From NCBI RefSeq assembly GCF_004521985.1, contig NZ_SBHZ01000029.1:1-32931 (forward strand): DNA of 32,931 bases, given 5' to 3'. Origin of the DNA: Ectopseudomonas khazarica (GTDB lineage Bacteria > Pseudomonadota > Gammaproteobacteria > Pseudomonadales > Pseudomonadaceae). The translations under genes were made by a program, and so were the position numbers. Of this stretch, positions 24,687 to 32,931 are shown one piece after another (the stretch's first letter is position 1; each line of letters begins with the position of its first letter). The notes beneath the pieces were generated by a model, which ran no database searches, was not told the DNA's origin, and saw nothing but the letters and a program-made list of their open reading frames with translations.

Positions 24687-24960
24687 GTGGGAGGGGCTTC
24701 AGCCGCGACAGGCCAGTGCCTGCAGGTATCTGCCTGCACCGCACCCCGGATGCAATCTGCGGGGATCGGGTGCGCAAAAGAGCATCGCGGCTGAAGCCGC
24801 TCCTACGACGCTACTGAACGAAACAGAGCAGCCGTACACCCCATGTGGGAGGGGCTTCAGCCGCGACAGGTCAGTGCCCGCGGGTATCTGCCCGCACGGC
24901 ACCCCGGATTGCATCCGGGCTACGTGATTCGAGCCGCGCTGTAGCCCGGATGAAATCCGG
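24687..24960. repeat. REP cluster between the LysR and ABC transporter genes
   Basis: Forward REP units GTGGGAGGGGCTTCAGCCGC occur at 24687-24710 and 24845-24868, with an inverted unit at 24785-24806. The two forward units extend into a direct repeat of about 80 bases, including GTATCTGCC and GCACCCCGGAT, offset by 158 bases and diverged at about one position in ten. A second family, GTAGCCCGGATGAAATCCGG (24941-24960), faces an inverted copy near 24904-24923. The rest of 24649-25072 contains no gene that I can support. Confidence 0.85.
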
Positions 24961-25072
24961 GGCCTCAGTGGCAGCGGTCAGTCAACATCGCCCATCTGCA
25001 GGAGCGGCTGGGTGGCATTCCGCTGCAGCCACGAAGACCTGCTTGCAGCGCCGCGCCAAAGCCCCTGCCGGC

Positions 25073-26854
25073 TCAGCCCTGCTGCAGGTGCCCGTACAGC
25101 TTGGCGTACAGCCCGCCCTCGGCGATCAGTTGCTGGTGGTCGCCATCCTCGGCGATGCTGCCGCCATCGAACACCAGCACGCGGTCGGCCTGCTTCACCG
25201 CACTCAGGCGGTGGGCAATGATCAGCGTGGTGCGCCCCTCGAGGAACTGCGCCAGGGCTTCGTGCAGGGCATATTCGGTCGCGGCGTCCAGCGCCGAGGT
25301 GGCTTCGTCGAGAATCACCACCTTGGGCTCGGCCAGCACCATGCGGGCAATCGCCAGGCGCTGGCGCTGCCCGCCGGACAGGCGCACGCCGCTGCGCCCG
25401 ACCACGCTGTCGAGGCCCTGCGGCAGCAGCGCGATGGTGTCGGCCAGCTGGGCGATACGCAGCGCCTGCCAGCAGGCTTCGTCGCTGCGCTCGCGACCCA
25501 TCGTCAGGTTGGCGCGCACCGTATCGTTGAACAGCGCCGGATGCTGCAGCACCACGGCGACGTTGTCGCGCACGCAATCCAGGCCGATTTCCTCCAGGCT
25601 GCTGCCGCCGAAGCGAATGGTGCCGGCCTGCGCCGTGTACAGGCCGAGCAGCAGCTGCACCAGGGTGCTCTTGCCGCCGCCCGAGGCACCGACGATGGCC
25701 ACCTTCTCGCCGGGGCCGATGGACAGGTCGAGACGGTCCAGCACCGGCTCGTCACCATAGGCGAAGGTCAGCCCCTGCACCTCGATGCCGACGGTGTCGC
25801 GGCCCTTGAACGGGTCGACCTGGCCGACGTACTGCGGCTCGTCCTGGCGCGCCAGCAGCTCGTTGATGCGCGTCAGCGCACCGCCCGCGGCATAGAAGGC
25901 GTACTGCAGGCTGAGCAGCTGCTCGACCGGGCCGATCATGAACCACAGGTAGCTGAACACGGCGAGCATCTGGCCGATGGACAGGTCGGAGAACAGCACG
26001 GTGAGCATCGCCGCCGCGCGGAACACATCGATACCGAACTGGAACAGCAGGCCACTGGCGCGGCTGGACGCATCGCTCTTCCACTGCGAGGCCACGGCAT
26101 AGTCACGCACCTCGCGGGCACGGCCGCCGAGACGCCCGAGGAAATACCCCTGGCGGTTGCCGGCGCGCACTTCCTGAATCGCCTCCAGGGTTTCGGTCAG
26201 CGCCTGGGTGAAGCGCGAGGTGCTGTCGTTCTCCAGTTTCTTCAGGTGCTTGACGCGCTTGCCCAGCAGCACCGTGGCGTAGATCACCAGCGGGTTGAAC
26301 AGGAGGATCAGCAGCGCCAGCTGCCAGTGCATCCAGATGAGGATGGCCGACGTGCCGAGCAGGGTCAGCATCGCCACCAGAAAGCGGCTCAGGGTCTCGC
26401 CGACGAACTTGTCCAGGGTGTCCAGGTCGGTGACCAGGTGGGTGGTCACGGTGCCGCCGCCCAGACTCTCGTACTCGCCGAGGGAAATGCGCTTGAGGCG
26501 CTCGATCAGGCGCACGCGGATGCGATAGACGATGTCCTTCGACAACCTGGCGAACAGGCGCGCCTGCAACACGTTGAAGATCAGCGCGGAGCTGCGCAGC
26601 AGCAGGGTCAGCAACAGCATCAGGCCGATGTAGCCGGCCGCCGTTTCCCAGCCGGCCGGCAGGTAACGGTCCATCACCTGGAGCGCGGCGTTGCCATCAT
26701 GCAGCAGCACTTCGTCGACCAGCAGCGGCAACAACAGGGGAATCGGTACGCTGCACAGGGTCGCCAGCACCGCCACCAGGTTGGCCAGCAGCAGCGCCTT
26801 CTTGTGACGCAGGGCCAGGCGCCGAATCTGCGCCCAGCTCAACCTATCAGGCAT
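25073..26854 (-). CDS. ABC exporter, fused permease and ATPase (MsbA/MDR-like)
   Basis: A 593-residue half-transporter that should work as a homodimer in the inner membrane. The N-terminal membrane domain (about residues 15-320) has five or six hydrophobic segments, including KKALLLANLVAVLATLCSV and FLVAMLTLLGTSAILIWM. The ATPase domain has Walker A GASGGGKST (389-397), Q-loop VLQHPALFND, signature LSGGQRQRLAIAR (from 492), Walker B VVILDEATSALD and the switch histidine in IIAHRLSA. The start was set at ATG 26854, which overlaps the stop of the DsbA-family gene; a GTG three codons earlier is too close to GGAG. The substrate could be lipid, peptide or drug and is not readable from sequence. 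Confidence 0.93.
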   Translation of the reverse strand: MPDRLSWAQIRRLALRHKKALLLANLVAVLATLCSVPIPLLLPLLVDEVLLHDGNAALQVMDRYLPAGWETAAGYIGLMLLLTLLLRSSALIFNVLQARLFARLSKDIVYRIRVRLIERLKRISLGEYESLGGGTVTTHLVTDLDTLDKFVGETLSRFLVAMLTLLGTSAILIWMHWQLALLILLFNPLVIYATVLLGKRVKHLKKLENDSTSRFTQALTETLEAIQEVRAGNRQGYFLGRLGGRAREVRDYAVASQWKSDASSRASGLLFQFGIDVFRAAAMLTVLFSDLSIGQMLAVFSYLWFMIGPVEQLLSLQYAFYAAGGALTRINELLARQDEPQYVGQVDPFKGRDTVGIEVQGLTFAYGDEPVLDRLDLSIGPGEKVAIVGASGGGKSTLVQLLLGLYTAQAGTIRFGGSSLEEIGLDCVRDNVAVVLQHPALFNDTVRANLTMGRERSDEACWQALRIAQLADTIALLPQGLDSVVGRSGVRLSGGQRQRLAIARMVLAEPKVVILDEATSALDAATEYALHEALAQFLEGRTTLIIAHRLSAVKQADRVLVFDGGSIAEDGDHQQLIAEGGLYAKLYGHLQQG

Positions 26855-27479
26855 GGCCGGCACGCTCCAGCCAGCGTCCCAGCAGGGGTGACAGGGCGTC
26901 CAGCGGCTGATAACCGTTGGTCAGCAGCGCCAGCTGGCCGTCGCGCTCGGCGAGCAGGGTGGGAAAGCCGGCGATGCCGAGGTCCTGCACCCAGGTGAAG
27001 TCGGCCAGGGTGGCATCGTGCATCGCCTGGCTGTCGAACGCCTCGGCGAATTCGATGCGCGGGATGCCCGCCTGCTCCGCCAGTTGCACCAGCACGCCGG
27101 CCTGGGTGACATCGGCACCCTCGGTGTAGAAGGCCTGCTGGATCAGCTTGAGCAGTGTCCAGGCACTGTCCGCATCCAGGCTGCGTGCGGTGACCAGGGC
27201 GCGACAGGCCGGTTCGGTGTCGTACACCAGGCCCTCCGGCAGGCCGCGCTCGAAGTCGAACAGCTGCCCGGTGCTGGCATTGACCGCCTGCCAGTACCCC
27301 AGGTAACGCACCCGCGCTGCCGCATCGACCGCAATCTGGTCGCGCCGCAGGCCACCCACCACGATCTGCAGCGCCACACCGGCTGCGGCGGCCTGCTCGG
27401 CAAGCGCTTCGGCGACGGGCGCAAAGCCCCAGCACCAGGAACACATCGGGTCCATCACGTAGAGCAGGCGGCTGGTCAT
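26847..27479 (-). CDS. DsbA-family thiol oxidoreductase, cytoplasmic type
   Basis: A 210-residue protein with a thioredoxin fold carrying a helical insert, close to the FrnE/DsbA group. The active site is CSWC at 13-16 in VMDPMCSWCWGFAP. The cis-proline loop is GIAGFPTLLAERDG. There is no signal peptide, so it should work in the cytoplasm, unlike true DsbA. It begins three bases after the trhO stop and overlaps the ABC transporter gene by eight bases, so the three genes form one operon. Whether it is an isomerase or a redox-linked transferase is unknown. Confidence 0.88.
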   Translation of the reverse strand: MTSRLLYVMDPMCSWCWGFAPVAEALAEQAAAAGVALQIVVGGLRRDQIAVDAAARVRYLGYWQAVNASTGQLFDFERGLPEGLVYDTEPACRALVTARSLDADSAWTLLKLIQQAFYTEGADVTQAGVLVQLAEQAGIPRIEFAEAFDSQAMHDATLADFTWVQDLGIAGFPTLLAERDGQLALLTNGYQPLDALSPLLGRWLERAGHA

Positions 27480-27482
27480 GCA

Positions 27483-28421
27483 TCAGGCCTCGTTCAGTTG
27501 GCGGGGGTCTCGGCCAATCGGGTGTGGCTGGTTACGCTGACGCGCCAGCTCGATCTGCTTCTGCCGCTCGCGCGCGCCTTCACGGGTCTTCTCCGGCAGC
27601 GAGTCCCAGCAATGCGGGCAACTGACGCCAGGGCTGTAGAACTCGGACTGGCGCTCTTCCACGGAAATCGGCGTGCGGCAGGCATGGCACTGATCGTAGT
27701 CGCCTTCCGACAGGTCGTGGCGCACGGTCACGCGGTTGTCGAAGACGAAGCAGTCGCCCTGCCACTTGGTCTCTTCCTGCGGTACGTCCTCGAGGTATTT
27801 GAGGATGCCGCCCTTGAGGTGGTAGACCTCCTCGAAACCTTCGCCGAGCATGTAGCTGGAGGCCTTCTCGCAGCGGATGCCGCCGGTGCAGAACATCGCC
27901 ACCTTCTTGTGCTTGCTCGGGTCGAAGTGCTGGCGGATGTACTCGGGAAACTCGCGGAACGTCTTGGTCCTGGGGTCGATAGCCCCTTCGAAGGTGCCGA
28001 TCGACACCTCGTAGTCGTTGCGCGTATCGATCAGCAGCACCTCGGGGTCGCTGATCAGGGCATTCCAGTCCTTGGCCTCGACGTAGGTACCGACACGCTG
28101 GTTGGGATCGACGCCCGGCACACCGAGGGTGACGATCTCCTTCTTCAGCTTGACCTTGGTGCGATAGAACGGCTGTTCGTCGCAGTAGGATTCCTTGTGA
28201 TCGATATCGGCCAGGCGGGCATCCTGGCGGAACCAGGCGAGCAGCGCGTCGATGGCCGCGCGGGTGCCGGAAACGGTGCCGTTGATGCCCTCTTCGGCGA
28301 GCAGCAGGGTGCCCTTGATGCCATTGTCGAGCAGGGTTTGCAGCAGGGGCTCGCGCAGCGCCTGATAATCCGCCAGGGAGACGAATTTATACAGCGCCGC
28401 CACGACGATCTTGTCAGTCAT
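27483..28421 (-). CDS. trhO: tRNA uridine(34) hydroxylase TrhO (rhodanese family)
   Basis: A 312-residue enzyme of the YceA family that uses oxygen to hydroxylate uridine 34 of certain tRNAs, a step toward 5-carboxymethoxy- or methoxyuridine. The N-terminal acylphosphatase-like domain contains GTLLLAEEGINGTVSG. The rhodanese domain has LLIDTRNDYEVSIGTFEGAI and the active loop CTGGIRCEKAS, with C178. A C-terminal tail carries two CxxC pairs (CHAC, CPHC) suggestive of zinc binding. Length and motifs match YceA/TrhO. It heads a three-gene minus-strand operon with the DsbA-family and ABC transporter genes. Confidence 0.94.
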   Translation of the reverse strand: MTDKIVVAALYKFVSLADYQALREPLLQTLLDNGIKGTLLLAEEGINGTVSGTRAAIDALLAWFRQDARLADIDHKESYCDEQPFYRTKVKLKKEIVTLGVPGVDPNQRVGTYVEAKDWNALISDPEVLLIDTRNDYEVSIGTFEGAIDPRTKTFREFPEYIRQHFDPSKHKKVAMFCTGGIRCEKASSYMLGEGFEEVYHLKGGILKYLEDVPQEETKWQGDCFVFDNRVTVRHDLSEGDYDQCHACRTPISVEERQSEFYSPGVSCPHCWDSLPEKTREGARERQKQIELARQRNQPHPIGRDPRQLNEA

Positions 28422-28471
28422 GAACAGTTCTCTCAGTAGTCGCCCACGTAAAGGGCGGACCGGGTGACATG

Positions 28472-28494
28472 AAAAACGCCGGCATGGGCCGGCG
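28472..28494 (-). terminator. Intrinsic terminator of the DUF2059-bolA operon
   Basis: CGCCGGC pairs with GCCGGCG around a four-base loop (28477-28494) and on the minus strand is followed by TTTTT (28472-28476). It isolates the bolA transcript from trhO, which starts at 28421. Confidence 0.8.
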
Positions 28495-28562
28495 CGGGGG
28501 CGATTGTAACAAAGCGGCCAATCAGCGGGGCAAGTTGGCGACAGGGCGCGACAGCCTGCCGC

Positions 28563-28615
28563 GTAGCCGGATGCAATCCGGAAATGCTCGCCGCCCCGGA
28601 TTGCGTCTTCGGCTA
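28563..28615. repeat. Inverted repeat of the CCGGATGCAATCCGG family
   Basis: GTAGCCGGATGCAATCCGG (28563-28581) is followed by a partial inverted copy, CCGGATTGCGTCTTCGGCTA (28596-28615). It resembles the second repeat type in the cluster near 24904-24960. No gene is visible between 28422 and 28694. Confidence 0.7.
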
Positions 28616-28694
28616 GGCCGGCATTGACCTGATTGAGCGCAGCGCCACCCGGGCAATCTGCGGCAATGCTGCTGCAGGGTTCAGCCGGGCCAGG

Positions 28695-28988
28695 TCAATG
28701 CCCCCCGCGGCAGGTTGGTGAAGCGGGCGCCGTGCCCTGCGCGGCCCACTCCTCCGGGGTGTAGGTGTGCAGCGCCAGGGCGTGGATCTGGCCCATCAGC
28801 TCACCGACCGTGGCATAGACCTTCTGATGCCGCTTGACCGCGTTCAACCCGGCGAACGCCGGGCTGACGATCACCGCCTTGTAGTGGGTTTCCAGGCCAC
28901 GGCTGTGCATGTGGCTCTCGTCCAGCACCTCGAGGTGCTCGGGCTGCAGCCCGGCCAGGGCGGTGACGATCAGGTCTTGCTTGGACAT
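28695..28988 (-). CDS. bolA: BolA-family protein
   Basis: A 97-residue protein with the BolA fold, which works with monothiol glutaredoxins in iron-sulphur handling and also affects cell shape and stress responses. Seen: the motif THYKAVIVSPAFAGLNAVKRHQ followed by the C-terminal HALALHTYTPEEW, the mark of BolA rather than IbaG. The ATG at 28988 was preferred because GGAG lies six bases before it; the ATG at 29000 overlaps the upstream stop and has no ribosome-binding site of its own. It is the second gene of a two-gene minus-strand operon. Confidence 0.92.
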   Translation of the reverse strand: MSKQDLIVTALAGLQPEHLEVLDESHMHSRGLETHYKAVIVSPAFAGLNAVKRHQKVYATVGELMGQIHALALHTYTPEEWAAQGTAPASPTCRGGH

Positions 28989-28999
28989 CTTGGGCTCCA

Positions 29000-29497
29000 T
29001 CAGGGCTGTTTCGGCAGGCCGAGCTCGTTGCTCATGTCGGCCAGCAGCTTGTTCACTTCAGGCACGGCGGTTTCCAGCTTGCCCTGGGTGATCTGTGCCG
29101 ATTGCGCCGTCAGCATCGGCATCTTCTGCAACACCTTCTGCCCCAGCGGCGACTCGTAGAAGCGGATCAGCTCCTTGAGCTCCTTCTCGTCGAAGTTGCT
29201 GGTGTAGAGCTTGACCATGTCCGGCTTCAGCTTGTCCCAGCCCACGGCCTTGTCCAGTGCGGCATTGGCCTTGGCCTGGTAGCTCTCCAGCACGGCCTGC
29301 TTGCCTTCCGGCGCCTGGGCGAAACGCTGGGCGAACATCTGCTGCACCTGGCCATACACCGGCACGGTCAGCTTGTCAGCGTGGGCCAGCTTGAGGAAGC
29401 GCTCGGCATCGGCGGCATGGCTGGCGGCATCGGCCATGGCCAGGGACGAGCCGGCGGCGAGCAGTACGGCGGCACACAACTGGTGGAAACGGGGCAT
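29000..29497 (-). CDS. DUF2059 domain protein, exported
   Basis: A 165-residue protein with a signal peptide (MPRFHQLCAAVLLAAGSSLAMA, cleavage near residue 22-24), so it should be periplasmic. The mature part is helical and has the DUF2059 core: DKAVGWDKLKPDMVKLYTSN, FDEKELKELIRFYESPLGQK and VLQKMPMLTAQSAQI. The function of this family is not established. The ATG at 29497 was chosen over an upstream TTG because it begins the signal sequence. Its stop overlaps an in-frame ATG upstream of bolA, so the two genes are co-transcribed. Confidence 0.88.
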   Translation of the reverse strand: MPRFHQLCAAVLLAAGSSLAMADAASHAADAERFLKLAHADKLTVPVYGQVQQMFAQRFAQAPEGKQAVLESYQAKANAALDKAVGWDKLKPDMVKLYTSNFDEKELKELIRFYESPLGQKVLQKMPMLTAQSAQITQGKLETAVPEVNKLLADMSNELGLPKQP

Positions 29498-29774
29498 GAG
29501 AGGTTCCAACGGTGATGAATGAGTCTGGGTAGACTACGGTGCCGGCATTTTGTGCCCTGCGCCGATTTCGCTCAAGCGTCGCGAACTGTGCGCTGGCTCA
29601 CAGCCGTGTTGCCCACCGGCGCACCCACTGGTCAGTTGCCAAAGTGCCAGTACTTGCTCATGCTTGGGCAGGCTCGGCATTCTGTCTGCCTCCAGCCATT
29701 ATCTCCAGCAAGGCGTGCGCACTCCTCGACACGGCAATTGATCGCCAGCCCGCGCACAAACATGGATGTGCTCG

Positions 29775-30785
29775 ATGAACAGCTTCGCCTCACATGCGCC
29801 CTTTCGGCTCCAGCCGCTCTGCGACAGCAAGGGCAAACTGCTGGACGAAGCCATTGGCTGGTCCAATCGCCCCCTCGTCGACTGCGCCCTGCGTGGTCAT
29901 GCCGGACGGCGCAAGCGCTGGAATCACTGGTGCATCACCACCCCGCAGTGGATGCTCTCGCTGACCCTGGCCGATCTCGACTACCTCGGCTACGGCGCCG
30001 CCTACTTCCTCGACCTGGAAAGCGGCCAGGCAGTCGCCCACACCCAGCTCCGCCCCTTCGCCCTCGGTTGCCAGCTGCCCGACCTGCCCCTGGAAAGCCA
30101 CTCCTTCAGCCACTCCCGGCTGCAGCTGCGCATCGATGAGCACTCCGGCCGCCTGCGCCTGACGGCTGCGGCGCCCGATATCGGTGGCCAGCCCATGCAG
30201 GTGGCGCTGGATATCCAGCGCCCGGCTCACCTGGAATCGGTCAACCTGGTCGCGCCCATGCAGAATGGCGGCTTCCACGCCACCAGCCGGCAACTGGGAC
30301 TGCCCACCGCCGGCAGCCTGCAGCTGGGGCGCAAGCACTACAGCTGTACGCCGGGGCAGAGTTTTGCCGCCCTCGATTTCGGCCGTGGCGTCTGGCCGTT
30401 GAACAGCTACTGGCAACGCGCCGCGTTCGCCGCCGCTGGCGGCATCGCCGGCAACTTCGGCTCGGGCTGGCTGGAGCACAGCGGCCTGTCGGAAAACTCG
30501 CTGTGGTTCGGCGGCGAAGTGCAGCAACTGGGCAGCACGATGCATATCGAGCGGACCTCGCACGCGCCCCTCACCCCCTGGCGCCTGGACAGCGAAGACG
30601 ACCGCGTATCCCTGCGCTTCGCTCCACGCCAGCTGCACAAGGCCTGCCCCAAGATCGGCCCGTTCCATGCCAACACCGTCCAGCACTTCGGTCATTTCAC
30701 CGGCGTGCTGCGCGGCCCCAAGGGCGAGCGGGTACCGGTGGACGGCGCGCTGGGCTGGCTGGGAGAGACTCACGCCCGCTGGTAA
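29775..30785 (+). CDS. DUF2804 domain protein
   Basis: A 336-residue protein resembling the DUF2804 family. Marks are LCDSKGKLLDEAIGWSNRPL at the N-terminus, KRWNHWCITTPQWMLSLTLADL, a beta-rich middle with YFLDLESGQ, and the C-terminal GHFTGVLRGPKGERVPVDG. No signal peptide is present. The function is unknown; a lipid- or lipocalin-like fold has been suggested for distant relatives, which I cannot confirm here. The ATG at 29775 was taken with GGATG nine bases upstream; an ATG at 29766 is equally possible. Upstream, 29510-29774 holds no supported gene. Confidence 0.75.
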   Translation: MNSFASHAPFRLQPLCDSKGKLLDEAIGWSNRPLVDCALRGHAGRRKRWNHWCITTPQWMLSLTLADLDYLGYGAAYFLDLESGQAVAHTQLRPFALGCQLPDLPLESHSFSHSRLQLRIDEHSGRLRLTAAAPDIGGQPMQVALDIQRPAHLESVNLVAPMQNGGFHATSRQLGLPTAGSLQLGRKHYSCTPGQSFAALDFGRGVWPLNSYWQRAAFAAAGGIAGNFGSGWLEHSGLSENSLWFGGEVQQLGSTMHIERTSHAPLTPWRLDSEDDRVSLRFAPRQLHKACPKIGPFHANTVQHFGHFTGVLRGPKGERVPVDGALGWLGETHARW

Positions 30786-30870
30786 TCGGGGCGATAGAGA
30801 AGTTGCGGAACCAGTCTCCGGCAGCGCGACCTAAACTGCCAGCACCCTCGCATTTGCCCCGGAGAACGCC

Positions 30871-32257
<1,387 letters not shown>

Positions 32258-32265
<8 letters not shown>

Positions 32266-32875
32266 GGGCAAGAGCGGCGCAACGCCGCTGGAAGGAGACG
32301 GCAAGCGCATCCTGCTGATTCTCGGCTCGCCGAAGCAGGACAGCCTCTGCCACGCCCTGGCCGAGGCATTCAGCCACGGCGCACGCGGCAAGGGACACGT
32401 GGTGCGCCAGCTCAGGCTCGGGGAAATGCAGTTCGACCCGATACTGCGTGACGGCTATGACCAGAGCCAGAACCTGGAACCGGACCTGCTCGAAGCGCAG
32501 CGCCTGATCCACTGGGCCGAACACCTGGTGTTCGTCTACCCCGTCTGGTGGGGTGGCGTGCCGGCCTTGCTCAAGGGCTTCTTCGACCGCGTGTTCCTGC
32601 CCGGCTTCGCCTTCAGGTATCGCAATCGCTCGCAGCTCTGGGACAAGCTGCTCAGCGGACGCAGCGCCGACCTGCTGGTGACCATGGACACGCCGCGCTG
32701 GTACTTCCGCTGGATCTACGGCGCCCCGGCGCATCGGCAGATGGTGCGCACCATTCTCGGTTTCTGCGGCATCAGGACCCGTCGCCTGAGCGAGTTCGCC
32801 CCGGTGCGGCCATCCACCGAAGAGCAGCGCCAGGGCTGGCTGCGCAAGGCCGAAATGCTGGGCGCCCGAACCTAG
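32258..32875 (+). CDS. NAD(P)H-dependent oxidoreductase, flavodoxin-like fold
   Basis: A 205-residue protein of the NQO/MdaB family, expected to bind FAD or FMN and reduce quinones or similar electrophiles. The flavin phosphate loop is ILLILGSPKQDSLCHALAEA. The FVYPVWWGGVPALLKGFFDR motif with PGFAFRY is diagnostic of the group. It overlaps the end of fumC (ATGAGTGA) and is probably translated by coupling. The first 15 residues (GKSGATPLEGDGK) precede the fold and may be a linker, so a later start is possible though no better ribosome-binding site is seen. Confidence 0.9.
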
Positions 32876-32901
32876 GGTGGATGACGCTTCACCCATCCAC
32901 C
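32876..32901. repeat. Small palindrome after the oxidoreductase gene
   Basis: GGTGGATG pairs with CATCCACC around a ten-base loop, two bases after the stop codon. It resembles a short repeat common in pseudomonads (from memory) and may stabilise the transcript end. No T-run is present. Confidence 0.6.
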
Positions 32902-32931
32902 ACAGCGCTTCGCTGCCGGACACCCATACCC

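Noticed and set aside
24649..25072. A CRISPR array in the repeat-rich gap
   Set aside because: Repeats are few, palindromic, in both orientations and irregularly spaced, matching REP elements rather than CRISPR.
24845..26998. A 717-codon plus-strand open frame opposite the ABC transporter gene
   Set aside because: It starts in REP repeats and then mirrors the transporter; composition is typical of an antisense frame and no motif is present.

Overview
The window is a high-GC (about 65% by eye) chromosomal segment of a Pseudomonas. The evidence is GacS, RhlG, DinB and RimO proteins of pseudomonad type, compact operons with GGAG-type ribosome-binding sites, and Pseudomonas-style REP palindromes (GTGGGAGCGGCTTCAGCCGCGA-like). 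The order pirS-pirR / gacS-ldhA-two small genes / dinB matches, from memory, the gacS neighbourhood of P. aeruginosa. A short-form homogentisate dioxygenase next to hpd suggests a species outside the P. aeruginosa group, perhaps the mendocina/oleovorans/alcaligenes side. That species placement is inference.

Layout. 1-1320 (minus): a two-component pair (PirS, cut by the window edge, and PirR) with a Fur-box-like site in front. 1436-6051 (plus): gacS, ldhA, a zinc-ribbon protein and a META-domain lipoprotein, ending in a hairpin shared with convergent dinB (6110-7168). 7169-8684 is a lower-GC islet. It holds a highly structured leader (7469-7710), a possible 28-residue ORF and two tiny coupled genes that I cannot assign to any family. 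8685-8953 carries two identical initiator tRNA genes, each with its own promoter and terminator. 9090-13673 (plus): cytochrome b561, rimO, a pseudouridine-synthase-like protein lacking its catalytic Asp, a small secreted protein, trmO and rhlG.

13728-16478: a monooxygenase-fold protein, a divergent VOC protein and a chemoreceptor with a FliA-like promoter. 16798-22394 (minus) is a tyrosine/homogentisate catabolic unit: hpd, short hmgA, fumarylacetoacetase, maiA and a sodium symporter of the NSS family. Together these would import an aromatic amino acid and take 4-hydroxyphenylpyruvate to fumarate and acetoacetate. Two TyrR/PhhR-like boxes lie upstream of hpd.

22629-24648: a minus-strand pair (CTP-synthase-like amidotransferase domain and monooxygenase-fold protein) divergent from a LysR regulator. 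24649-25072 is a REP cluster. 25073-28421 (minus): trhO, a DsbA-family protein and an ABC exporter. 28695-29497 (minus): a DUF2059 protein and BolA. 29775-32875 (plus): a DUF2804 protein, fumC and a flavodoxin-fold oxidoreductase.

The best candidate for something undescribed is the leader plus small-gene cassette at 7469-8319. Next are the two enzyme homologues with altered active sites (11130-11843 and 22952-23689).
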